64,000 bases of DNA. Source: Naegleria lovaniensis. Its lineage: Eukaryota; Heterolobosea; Eutetramitea; Acrasida; Naegleriidae. The notes under the pieces are model-generated. The model saw nothing but the letters and a program-made list of their open reading frames with translations, was not told the origin of the DNA and did no database searches. Shown here piece after piece: positions 53,372-64,000 of this stretch. A program made the position numbers and the translations under genes. How positions within the stretch are numbered: the first letter of the stretch is position 1; the number at the start of each line of letters is the position of its first letter. Location: assembly GCF_003324165.1 (NCBI RefSeq), contig NW_025407852.1:439747-503746 (forward strand). The letters run 5' to 3'.

Positions 53372-55840
53372 TTATTCTTGAGAATATTCTTGTCTCAAAT
53401 ACTGAGCTGCTTGAACCATCAATTGCAATGCTTGTTTCACTTCAGTGTAACCACGAGTTTTGAGTCCACAATCAGGATTTATCCATAAATTTTCTTTTGG
53501 AATGTACACAATGGCCTTCTTGATGAGTTCAATCATCCATTCCTTGTCTGGAATATTTGGAGAGTGAATGTCATAAACTCCTGGAGCAATGTCATTGGGA
53601 TAATTGAATTTTTCAAATGCTTGTAAAAGTTCCATATTGCTTCTGGACGTTTCAATACTAATAACGTCTGCATCTAAATCAGAGATGGATTGGATAATGT
53701 CATTAAATTCAGAGTAACACATGTGAGTGTGAATTTGAGTGTCAATGTTGACACATGAAGTGCTGAGCTTGAAACAATTGACAGCCCATTTCAAATATTC
53801 ATTCCAATCATGTTTACGAATAGGTAATCCTTCACGTAGAGCTGGTTCATCGATTTGAATGATTTTGATTCCTGCATTTTCAAGATCCTGAACTTCTTCT
53901 CTGAGAGCAATGGCAAGTTGTTGACAAGTGACGCTTCTTGGTTGGTCATCTCTTACAAAACTCCAATTCAACATGGTAACTGGTCCAGTCAACATTCCCT
54001 TCACTGGTTTCTGAGTTAAGGATTGAGCATAGGATGACCAAAAAACTGTCATTGGTGTCTCTCTCGAAATATCTCCATAAAGTAATGGAGGTTTCACACA
54101 ACGAGTTCCAAAACTTTGGACCCAGCCATTTTGTGTTGAATCATAGCCTCTCAATTGTTCTCCAAAATATTCGACCATGTCGTTTCTTTCAGGTTCTCCA
54201 TGAACGAGTACATCGAGTCCAATTTCTTCTTGCAATCGAATGACCTTTTCAATTTCCTTTTTAAGGAATAAATGATAATCTTCTTCTGAAACAGTACCAT
54301 TCTTAAATTTGCGACGAATGGAACGAATTTCATCGGTTTGAGGGAATGATCCTATTGTAGTGGTTGGAAACAAGAAGTTTAGCTTAAATAGCTCTTGTTG
54401 AGCTTTCTTTCTCTCTGGGAAGGAATGAGAACGATTCAAATTGAATTCAATGTTCAACTTTTCTCTTACTTTGGATTGCAAGTTCGTTCTGATTTTCTTC
54501 TTGATTCGATACATTTTGAATTTTCAAGGAAGAGCTCTTTGACACTTTCCAATTCTCCCGTTGTTGAACAGGTGGTCGAGTGGTCATCATTAATCATTAA
54601 GGAATGACTCAATAGGTAAAGTTCTTCCAATTTTTGAACTGCAAATGCTAACCAACTCTTTAACTCATCATCAAGTTTAGTCTCAAGGAAAGATCCAATG
54701 GCACATGAAGCAATGAACACGAAGGTGCAATCCACACTCTCTCGTGTGAAAGACCAAACTCTGAATGGTTCACCACAGACTTGATCGTTTGCACGCATTT
54801 CTCTAAATCTGTTTTCCAAACATTTCGTCCATCGACTAGACCCAATGAAATAATCTTCTTTTTGATTTCTGGATGTGTCTTTTCAAATCGAGTGAGTTCT
54901 GACAAGAAATTTTCTAAATGTTCTTGTTGTTGATGGCCAGAACGAACGCCATCCAAATGAACGGCATCGACATGCAATTGGACACAAGTTTTCACATTGT
55001 TCAACAAGGGTCCAAAATAGGTGGCCAATAAAATCTTGCATGCAAAACCTTGTTGAGAAGCAACCAAATCTTGAGAGTAGGTTTTCACAAATGCTTGTTG
55101 CCATTCCTCATTCAAATCCATGACGAGAATGGGCTCGTCGATTTGAACCCATTTCACACCCATTTCTGAAAGTTGTTTCAATACTTGTTGATAAATGGGC
55201 AACAACTTGGGCAACACGGTATGGAGCTTTTTAGAATCATCGGCTCCGTTTGTAAACTCCACACCTTTTGCTAAATAAAGCCATGTAAGAGGACCGACAA
55301 GAACCACCTTGACACGATCCAAACCAATCACTTCTTGAGCTTCTTTAACTTGTTCGAACAAACTAGTCCTAATTAATTGAAATTCTTGAGAGGGTTCAAT
55401 TTCAGGAGTAATGAAATGATAATTGGTATCGAACCATTTGGTCATTTCACATGCAGCTGTTGGTTTTCCAGTAGGAGCTCGACCTCTTGCCATTCTAAAC
55501 AAGGTATCAAGATGAAAATCAGAAGAGGATCCACGGATGCATGTTCACTCTCCTTTGCATTCAACAAGAAACGACGAGGAATACATCCAATCGTGGTTGT
55601 CCATTCCAACACATGATCATACCATGCAAAGTCTCCCACTGGAATTAAATTCAATTTTCCAACTTGAGCCTGTTGTTTCCAATGATATTTTCTAACTTCA
55701 CATGCTGCATGTTGTAATTCCTGCAAAGTGCTTTTTCCAGACCAATAACTCTCGAGAGCGAGTTTAAGCTCTCTGTGAACACCAATTCTTGGATATCCAA
55801 GATTATGTGTGAAAAGGAGTGGACAAGTAGTAGCAGACAT
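53372..55840 (-). CDS. metE: Cobalamin-independent methionine synthase, frame broken three times
   Basis: MetE makes methionine by transferring a methyl group from 5-methyltetrahydropteroyl-glutamate to homocysteine. The start is MSATTCPLL at 55840, and GYPRIG is the N-terminal signature. The C-terminal barrel has [23 protein letters not shown], the zinc-ligand motifs HTHMCYSEF and [11 protein letters not shown], and [11 protein letters not shown]. The protein is continuous in sequence but lies in four frames. It crosses at about 55515-55545, 54685-54692 and 54466-54478, and each crossing needs one extra base. No stop or substitution damages a conserved motif, so assembly base loss is likelier than a dead gene. 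It is the window's clearest test of that pattern. Confidence 0.88.
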
Positions 55841-56371
55841 TGGATTAATGTTGAGCCAGAGAGGAGTATAATTGAGGTGGAAATTTTGTTGAGTTTTTTT
55901 TTTCAATCAAACGTAAGGTCATGTGTGAATGCGTGTGAATATTTCAACACTTTCTGAATGTTAGTTGTGTGTATTCAGTCCGATTCATAATTTTGATAAT
56001 TTCAGCGATTTCATTGGATGGTTTAAGAGTCTCTTCTCCATGGAATGAAAAGAATGTTTGGTTTCGCAATCCGAGTGTTGTAAATATTATGAAATGAACC
56101 TCATGATTACGTGTAGGCAGATCATTTTCGAGAGTGTATTCGTTCATCATTGAAATCGCTGAAATTATCAATGAAACCAATGATGACATAAGATTTTATG
56201 TTCAATGAAAATCCACAAAACACATTCGGAAATCAGTTCCGAAAATTTAAAAAATTAAAGTTTCATTTTTGATGATCCAATCATAAAAAAACGGAATCAA
56301 GCTGGGAGAGAGATGTGATGCGGTCATTCATGAAAATATTTTTTTGATCTATCTTTCCTCCTTGGAACTCA
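55841..56371. other. Intergenic region between divergent genes
   Basis: About 530 bases lie between methionine synthase and the aminoacylase. Short ORFs occur on both strands without coding character. The promoters of both genes should lie here. Confidence 0.5.
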
Positions 56372-58006
56372 ATGCGAATCCAATCAAAAGAATCTTTCAA
56401 AAAAATCATGACAACATCCTCCACGATTCGACGTCGAGTTGCAGCCATCACACTCATTGCATCATGTTGTTGTCTTTTCATACTTCTTCACAACATTTGC
56501 ATGGTTTCGAATGCATCCTTTGCTCCACAAGAAATTCGTTCCATCACTCAAAGATTTCAACAATATCTTCAAGTGCCAACTCAACATCCAAATCCCAAGT
56601 ACGATTTGGCCATTGATTTTCTCATTCATTATATTGAAACAAATTATGTAAAATCATCAACTTCTCAAAAAACGAAACCTACCATCATTGGAGGTGATTT
56701 CAAAATTTCACATCATGTGAACAAGTACATTTCACAAGTTGGAGAAAATGAAAGATTCAAGTATCAAGTCTTCTCATGTGATGGAACAACTCCGAATTTT
56801 ATTTTAACAGTGAAAGGAAAGTATCCCAAGGAAGGTTCAGTATTGGTGAGTTCACATATGGATGTTGTTCCTGCTGATGAAGAGAAATGGTCGTATCCTC
56901 CATTTAATGCAACTGTTGTGGATGTTTTGGATGATCATCAAAATGTGATTGATCGAAGAATATATTCGAGAGGAAGCCAGGATATGAAATGTGTGGGAAG
57001 TGCTTATTTGGAAGCTGTGAATCAATTGTTGAAAGCCAATGACAACTGGCAGCCAGAGAGAAATTTACATATTGCGTTTACTGCTGATGAAGAAATTGGT
57101 GGTAGGAAAGGTTGGGGATGTTTATTGTCTCCAGAATTAGTTGCATTATGGACAGAATTGAACGTAAGATTTGGTCTCGATGAAGGAATTGCCAGTGGAT
57201 TGAATGATGATACTGTTCAAGTATTTTATGGAGAAAAAGCAAATTGGTGGTTTGAAATTACTATTCCTGGAAATGTCGGTCACGGTACGTTATTTCCTTG
57301 TGGATATTGTTTCAGATCTGGACCATCATGATGTGCAACATAATTTTGAAAAATATTTTTCACACACAACACGTGTTAAGGTTCACAATTTATTAAGGAC
57401 ACCTCCACAGAGAAACTCCATCGATTATTGAAAGACAAGATATTTCCATTCAGAGAACATCAAGAATTACAAATGAAATTGTCCACCACCAATCCAAGAA
57501 AGAAGAAATCAAGTAGCTCTGTAATTACCATTAACTTGACAGGCATTCGAGCTGGTCATACAGATCCAAGAACAGGTGAATTCTCAAATCCCAATGTCAT
57601 TCCTCGAACTACAGTTGCCCTTTTCGATATGAGACTCTATCCAGGAGCTGATACGACCGAAGTCGATCATTTGATTAGAAATGATTGGGCTGCTTATGTG
57701 AACGGAAGTGTGAAATTCATTCATCAAATCATGGATAATCCACTCACCGATTTGAATGATCCATTTGTTAAAAAGTTCGAAAGTATTGTCAATGAGAGAA
57801 TGAACACTGATTTTGTGATTGTTCCTGCAGGAACTGACGCTCGTTATCCAAGATCGAAAGGAGTGAATGTGTTAGGATATTCCTACATGCCTCGAACAAA
57901 GGTATTATTACATGACAATGATGAATATATCGATGAGAGTGTTTATGTGGAATCTGTGGTGAACTACATGCATATTTTCGAAAGATTATTGACCAAGGAT
58001 GAATGA
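56372..58006 (+). CDS. Aminoacylase-1-like M20 peptidase (two exons)
   Basis: Exons are 56372..57284 and 57381..58006 (96-nt intron, donor GTACGT, phase 1), giving 512 residues. The intron restores GHGSQFIKDTSTEKLH, matching aminoacylase-1. A hydrophobic segment near residues 22-41 after a basic N-terminus marks a signal peptide or anchor. Metal and catalytic motifs are present: SHMDVVPAD, RGSQDMKC, TADEEIGG, FGLDEGIAS, GHGS and LLHDNDE. ACY1 enzymes hydrolyse N-acyl-L-amino acids with two zinc ions. Most relatives are cytosolic, so the leader suggests a secretory or lysosomal form. The call is secure, the location inferred. Confidence 0.88.
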
Positions 58007-58096
58007 ATTGAGCCTCAATGAATTTCAATTTCCATCCCAAAAATGCTCGGTCCGATCTTGAATTTAAAAAAAAATAAAAATAGTTATCAATTCACG

Positions 58097-58303
58097 ATGA
58101 CCAATTCAAAGAACAGTCGACGAGGACTCAAGCACCCCTTTGGGACCACTCCGTCCAATAAAGAATGGAAGAGTTACAATCATAAAGCCATGAGATGTAA
58201 GACCCGATCCGTAACAACCCAAGCATGTAAACGCTATGAAGGACTTGAGGAAAGCCTTCCGCATTGGCATGAAGTGAGTGATCGTTGGTATGCTTATTGG
58301 TAA
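58097..58303 (+). CDS. Small basic hypothetical protein
   Basis: The 68-residue frame starts at MTNSKNSRRGLKH and ends HEVSDRWYAYW. It is basic with several aromatic residues at the end. No signal peptide or known motif was recognised. It fits in the 440-base gap between two plus-strand genes. Confidence 0.35.
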   Translation: MTNSKNSRRGLKHPFGTTPSNKEWKSYNHKAMRCKTRSVTTQACKRYEGLEESLPHWHEVSDRWYAYW

Positions 58304-58449
58304 AGAGCCCATGAACTTTTTGTTATTCGAACCATGTTCCAATCATCATGAACAGAGTCGACCAAGATTTCCAAGATCGCTCCACAAAGGTCAAGTGCAT
58401 TTTGTGTGCAAGATTCAATCGATTGCAGCAAAATTAAAACAATAAAAAA

Positions 58450-60298
58450 ATGAGTGATGAGCCACCTCAAACAGAGCAGTCTTCTTCTTCTTTGAGTGAG
58501 CTACACGAGAAATCGGAGGCTCATGCGGAAGAGAATAATCATACAATAATAACAACTACAACAATTGGATATCAAGCTTCGGCCTCCTCTGGAGAGGCTG
58601 TTTCTGTACAGATCAATGAAGATGCCAACAACAACCATTCGGGAAAACTTGCATCAACGACGATTAAAGAACATATCCGAAGCAAAAAGGATTTCTTGAG
58701 TGAGATGTTTTCCAACAAAATTCCGTCATTCAGGAAAAAGAATAGTGTGCAACATTTTGAAAATAACAACATGAACTCATCAGCAGAAGAATCAACAACA
58801 TTGATCAGCAAAAATTGTGGAGTAACCATAGGTTATATTGCACCATTACCAAAATGTGATTGGGGTACTGTTGATGCTCCGAAATGTTTGGGCGAAATGT
58901 ATGATGATATCATTCGATATTTTTTCATGTTCATGACTCCGAAAGAATTGATTATTATTGGTGGAGTGAGTAGAAGGTTCCGAGATTTGTCTAGTAGCGA
59001 TGAAATATGGTCACCAATATATCAGGCCTATACATTTAGCAGCGTCGAAAAAGATACCACCATTACACAACAGTTTAGACACGAATTTTTAAGGAAGCTT
59101 AAAGAAAATTCGACCATCCAATTTCTAAGGGAGGAGTCCAAAGAAAATGTGCCAGTTATTGAACAAGTGCAAACATGCTTTCAATGTGGATATGGATTCC
59201 TGGCACCTCAAATTTTCTTCACTTGTTTTGCAATATTCAGCATTCTTGTTCCTTTGTTAATGGATGGATTTATCGATATTTCACAAGTTGGATTTTGCAG
59301 TCTTCCTTTTTTTTTCGCTCTTGGCACTTATTTATTCATTAGTATCTCGCTTCTTATTGATCCATATTCACTTGAAAAGAAACGAAACAAATATTTGGAA
59401 TATCTTCAAGTTGGAGCATTAGATGCTGGTTACTCGAACAAGAAATGGACATTTTCGGATTCTGAGCCACAGGAAGAATCTGATTTTGATGATGGTCAGT
59501 AGTTTTATTGAGTTATGATGAAAAATTAACCTTTTTTTTAGGTTGGAAAGAGAGTATTAATTTGTCAGTTTGGCATTTATGGATTTGGCTCTTGTTCATT
59601 TTGGGCTATTTATCAAAGTATATTTGGTTTGCTGCTGTGTATTCTCCGTTTTCTTTGTTGTTCATTCCTTGTCATGTTTACACAATTTTCTATTGCATTG
59701 GTCCATTAATATTTTACAAACACAGCCGATCCAACAAAACGATAAGCAGCGACTCACGATTAACCAGTTATTGCTCCTATGTCACTAACAGCTTGTTGGT
59801 GATAATCTCATCAGTACAAATATTGTTGATTGGTTTGAAATTGGATGGTGGTAAGTGGGACATAATTTTGAGATAATTATTGTGACATTGCATTTTGAAT
59901 AGTTATAACTACGTATTGGAACCTCGTTTTACTACCAGCTTGGATTTTTTTGCTTTTTGTAAATTGTATGTGCTGTTGGTATGCGGCATGTGCAGGAATA
60001 AGCGATGGAAAGGAAGGTGGCTGTGTGGGATTGTATGGCATTACTGCTCATGTTTTATTTGCTCTTTTTTACCAAGTATGGTTCATTATCATTGCACTGA
60101 GATTGGATTTGATCATAACATCAATATGGTAAGTATAGAAATTTGCATTCGTTTTAAATCATCAATAACCATACCAGGACTCCATTGTTTGTCCCCATGT
60201 GGCTCTTTTTGAGCTTTTCATGTTGCACGCACTGTTTATGTAGCTCTGTGTGCATTTCTGTTAGGCATCTTCACGTGGTTGGGCTTTCAACTTCGTAG
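58450..60298 (+). CDS. F-box-like membrane protein with TMEM185-like region (four exons)
   Basis: Exons are 58450..59494, 59542..59850, 59903..60128 and 60178.., with short GT-AG introns of 47-52 nt. Phases match. After a Ser/Thr/Asn-rich start, residues ~155-190 read DDIIRYFFMFMTPKELIIIGGVSRRFRDLSSSDEIWSPIY, an F-box-like segment. Then about eight membrane helices follow, including LLIGLKLDGG and YWNLVLLPAWIFLL, and the last exon has TPLFVPMWLFL. That LKLDG plus PxW pattern resembles TMEM185. The 3' end is unclear: the exon-4 frame stops at 60298, but a better hydrophobic tail (VYVALCAFLLGIF) ends at 60320 in another frame. F-box proteins recruit ubiquitin ligases, so this may be a membrane adaptor. 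Confidence 0.65.
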
Positions 60299-60398
60299 AC
60301 ATGTTTTTTGGAATCAGTAAAACGGAATTGTCATTAGACACCAAAGAGTTAGAGAGAATTTTATTCGAACGAACAATTTTTATTTGAGGTGTGAGGTG

Positions 60399-62995
60399 TT
60401 ATTGTATTCTTTGTTTGCATTTTTCAATGTGATGCAAAGCCAATTTATCAGTACCATGCTGCTCATCACTGAATTCCTGGAGCAAGCTCAACGCTTGAGA
60501 TAGATCATGATCTGTCAGCATGTATTTACAAGCCATGTTGTACTTTTTCCAAATCGCCTTCTTCTCTTGTTCTTGCATTTCATACATCCATTCATCAGCG
60601 TTGTGTGCAGAAAGTTCTCCAACCTCGTAAATATTCGAGGATTTGTGTGAGGAAATGTCTCCAAAATGCCATGGAAGTGAAGACGAGTTTCCAGCCAAGC
60701 TACTTGTCCACTCCAGTGAGGAATATTCATCGTCTGGAATGTTTGGAATGCTTTCAACAAATCTTGTGTGATACAATGATTGAATGGTTTGGTGGACTGT
60801 TTCGCTCACAAGTATGCCCGTATCGAAATGACACGCCACTGCAATCATTGCTTCCAAATTTCGTGATGCATTTGAAATAATTGTGAAACTCTTCGATTCG
60901 TTGGTACCAACGTTTCCGCAAATACTGTCTTGGGAGCATATGGCAATTCTGAATGACGTTTGAGAATTTGACAACTTGGAATTCTGGCCCTTCTTGGTGT
61001 CTGTTCCTTTTAATTTCGATGCGAGTTTCTCAGAAATAGATTTACCTGCTTGTACTGCTTTTTCAATATGTTTCGCATTGTCAGATGATGAATTGAATGA
61101 AATGGTTAAGGAATCATTTGAAAAGCCACCAATCAGCCCTCCACTCACTCTACACACAGTATTCACTTGCTCAAAAACTTGGGACAAAAACTCAATACAG
61201 CTCGTTGGATTTTCCACTTGTGTCAAAATCTGTGAAAATCCTTGCATATGAATTAACATGTGAGTAATTTTCTTCTTTTCAAAAAACAGAGAAAACATGT
61301 TGGAACCATTTCGTTTGGCAACGTTCGAAAGTTTGGAAGAGAGTCGTTTCAAACTTGATTTGTTCATGTCAGAAGTCGATGAGGATTCTGCAGCGTGTGA
61401 GGCTTGACCTCTGGAAGCAAGTTCATCTTTCGATTCTGCTGCTTGCTTTGTTGAAGTGGTCTCGTATTTGGCCCCACTATTATGCTGCTCTATTTGAGAT
61501 AATAAATGAGCTGGAATGAAAGCTCTATATTGTTTGATCATTCCAATCATATCTAAAAAGTGTTTTTGCAATTGATTGACTTCATAGAATTTGCTTGAAT
61601 GGACTTTGACGCTGTTAAGGTCCATGTTGGAAACGGCTTCGAATTGTTCCATCAAGTTGTAGAAAGGTTTTACGATTTTCAAGGAGATTACAGTTGAAAA
61701 GGTCAAACCAAACACTGTAATGATGCATGCACATCCAATGGCAACAAGAACACCGATAATGATAGACTTGTCGTAATTCCATTTAGGAATGGACAAGACA
61801 AAGAGCCAGTTGAGCTCTGAAGCAGTGCATAATCGATACATGGAAATGTAATCAGTCGATGATTCAATGGTCACGTGTGTGTTACATGTCAAGGATGACA
61901 AGTTGTTGTTCAAATATGTATAAATGTACTTGGCAACGGAATTTGTTTTTTCATCCTCGACAGTAATTGCTGTCTTCCTTTCTACTTTTCCATTTGTGTT
62001 TTTGATGGTCATTTTTACGTCAGGTTTGTCGACTGTTCAATGTTAGTTTCGAAATTCGAAAAAGTAAATGCTTCGCACAACTTACTTGCTAATAGATAAT
62101 CAGTACCAAGTTCGACAATGAAGCTCTTGGAACCGCTAATAGTCATGGTCATATTGTGCAAATACTCTGAAAAGCTCACCACAGTCAAAGATTTGTAAAA
62201 GAATTGTCTAAATTTGTTTCCTTTAGCATCAGGCACATCCAACTTGAAACAAGTCACAAAGTTTACAAAAGTGTCAAAATTCACACTTGTTTCCATTACA
62301 AAACTTTGAAACCATGATGACAGATTTGGGTAGGCATTGCAACGATTCATAAAATCTGCAGTGCTTCCAGAGCTGGACACCATGTCAGGTGCTGCATTTC
62401 TCTTACAATGGTCATACTTGTCAAAATCTGGATTGCAAAAGTAAACAACTGCCTGAGCTGGAGTGAAATTGAAGAGAATTGGACCCATACTAGGAATCAT
62501 GGTCATTCCAATTCCATTACCCTTATTGTCTCCAAAATGTGATGTTTTTACCAACCCTTGTGTTTTCTGAAAATCATACTTGTATGCAGAATAGAGAGCC
62601 AGTTCAAATTTTTCAAAATCATTAAAATCCAACAAGGGATTCATTTGACTTTTCATGGCTTCTGTCGATAATTCAACTTCTTGCAAAGTACGTGAAATCT
62701 TGGAAATGATTCCATTGAAATCAGCACGTCTGACATCCTGACTCAGAACCACATTGGGTGGGATCAAAGTTCCAAGCCATACCGCAGAAATAATGACCAC
62801 TCCAAACAAGATGAACACGGCAATCAGAAAGGATAAACAAAACTTGATGGAAAAGCACCAACGAAAAATGGAAGACGATGACAATTCCGAGTTGGGCTGG
62901 AATGGTTTCTCAACATCTTCCGTCATTGACTCTTCATCCGAGTGACTCGTAGCCGTTGAAATTGGGGTTTGAATAATTTGATTCCGTTTCGGCAT
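60399..62995 (-). CDS. Receptor-type nucleotide-cyclase-like protein (two exons)
   Basis: Exons are complement(60399..62032, 62086..62995). The 53-nt intron (GTAAGT-CAG, phase 1) gives 847 residues. A membrane helix near residue 50 is followed by about 380 extracellular sensor-type residues, a second helix (IIIGVLVAIGCACIITVFGLTF) and a HAMP-like linker. A class III cyclase-like domain follows, with VSGGLIGGFSNDSLTISF and FRIAICSQDSICGNVGTNE ... LEAMIAVACHFDTGILVSETV. The motif FxDIxGFT reads MLIHMQGFSQ, so the first metal aspartate is replaced by His. The second position keeps an Asp. Catalysis is doubtful; it may be a regulatory or diverged cyclase. Confidence 0.82.
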
Positions 62996-63841
62996 TTGAA
63001 TACTAATAATTAGTCGGTTAGCAATGGAGGTGGTTTTTTGTATGAAGAACTAAAAGCTCGGAGGTAGTAAATTGGTTTGAAGAGATAGCTCTGAAGCACC
63101 AGGAACGCGTCATCTCGGATTGTTGTAGATGCGTCTAAAATTGAGAGATGTAATCACGTATCATTGACATCTCAAGTTCAGACTGACGTATCTCGTGCCA
63201 GAGCTGTGCTGTTGTTATGATGAAAAGTTCATTGGCCTGGTGTCAAGTGAATTTTTTGTCAAGATGACCGTTACAAATTTTATATGGCGCGAAATCTCTC
63301 TGAATAAAGACAACCCACAAGAAAAATTTTGGGACAGTTTACCATGATGCTTGCCCTGCTCCGAGTGGTTTTTGTACAACTACTTTTCCCAAAGATCCGG
63401 AAACGGTTGTGTTGGCACAATATTAATTGGTATTGCTATACATGAGGATGATGTTAAAATTATTATTGAATGACCGCAGCCTTGTGATGATGGTGAGTGT
63501 TGAATTTTTGTGTCGGTTTGAATTAGAAAATGAAAATTGTCGCTGTAAATTTAGTTCTCGCATCCAAACTCCAAACATGCGATTTTCAGCAAGTTCTTTA
63601 TCAATTTCGAATTCAAATTGAACAACATTTGCCATTTAGACTTAGTTTGAATCTGCGCACTGCTGTGTTCTCTAGGTAATCTGTCATTCTGAAGCTGAAC
63701 AGAATTGAAGGAAAACTAGTTCTGATGCAAGTTCTTGTCCACCTTATTTACTGTGCACAATGACAACAGGTGACAGTTTTACATTTGGGAACAAAAACAT
63801 TTTAGAAAAAACAACAGTACTTGCTTGAACTTATTTTTCTA
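62996..63841. other. Intergenic region with a weak small ORF
   Basis: About 850 AT-rich bases upstream of the receptor gene and of the right-edge exon. Apart from the 70-codon frame listed separately, nothing was recognised. Confidence 0.45.
63423..63635 (-). CDS. Small hypothetical ORF
   Basis: The 70-codon frame starts ATGGCAAATG (MANVVQFEFEIDKELAENRMFGVWM). The first ~45 residues look coding and the rest is weak, so it could be a first exon. No family was recognised. Confidence 0.25.
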   Translation of the reverse strand: MANVVQFEFEIDKELAENRMFGVWMRELNLQRQFSFSNSNRHKNSTLTIITRLRSFNNNFNIILMYSNTN

Positions 63842-63913
63842 ATGCCAGAACAAATTACACTTGGTTCTACCACTGTTGGTAGAAGTGTTTTTGGCATTAA
63901 TCCTTCCTTGTTG
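63842..63913 (+). CDS. Probable first exon of a gene leaving the window
   Basis: ATG 63842 begins MPEQITLGSTTVGRSVFGINP and 24 codons later meets GTACGT, a donor used elsewhere here. The rest lies to the right of the window. The family cannot be named from this fragment. Confidence 0.4.
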
Positions 63914-64000
63914 GTACGTTTTATGTGGTGGTTTTGTTCATGTATTGTGAACAACATGCATGATGGCACATATTTCTTGATTGTTATTTAACAATGGTGA

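Overview
The window is nuclear DNA of a free-living heterolobosean amoeboflagellate, most probably Naegleria. It is AT-rich and gene-dense. Introns are short (about 50-210 nt), with donors close to GTAAGT and AG acceptors. Proteins carry Asn/Ser/His-rich low-complexity tracts. The family mix fits this group: DUF4116 repeats, LRR-dual-specificity phosphatase, divergent G-alpha, Zn2Cys6 factor, cyclase-like receptor and vault-like protein. No bacterial operons, tRNA, rRNA, CRISPR, viral or retroelement sequence was recognised. Species cannot be fixed from the sequence.

Layout. 1-16.6 kb: end of an Arf-family GTPase, a TPR protein, a secreted beta-propeller, an ankyrin protein, an erythromycin-esterase homologue, a three-exon LRR-phosphatase, a perfect 20-bp inverted repeat and a divergent G-alpha. 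17-25 kb: two small related proteins of an unrecognised family, a Zn2Cys6 regulator and a four-exon PARP. 25-34.4 kb: a TPR protein, a mitochondrial-looking tandem CMD protein, a second ankyrin paralogue, some weak small ORFs and a TMEM63/OSCA channel. 34.8-47.1 kb: a secreted SH3b-C39 cysteine peptidase homologue, a short major-vault-protein relative, importin alpha, a P5-type ATPase with an altered phosphorylation loop and a B-box/NHL protein. 47.1-56 kb: a RING-like fragment, a PhyH dioxygenase, an IML2/TTC39 protein, a DUF4116 protein and cobalamin-independent methionine synthase (MetE). 56-64 kb: a membrane-anchored aminoacylase-1, a small basic ORF, an F-box membrane protein, a cyclase-like receptor and a possible first exon at the right edge.

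The genes look like unrelated housekeeping, signalling and lysosomal/secretory genes rather than one pathway. Signalling parts recur (G-alpha, cyclase-like receptor, LRR-phosphatase, mechanosensitive-channel homologue), but nothing ties them into one system.

A striking technical pattern runs through the window. Seven otherwise intact conserved reading frames change frame in a way that needs exactly one extra base each (three of them in MetE), and five weaker cases have the same sign. This looks like single-base loss in the assembly rather than pseudogenes or programmed frameshifting, so protein predictions here should be read with that in mind.
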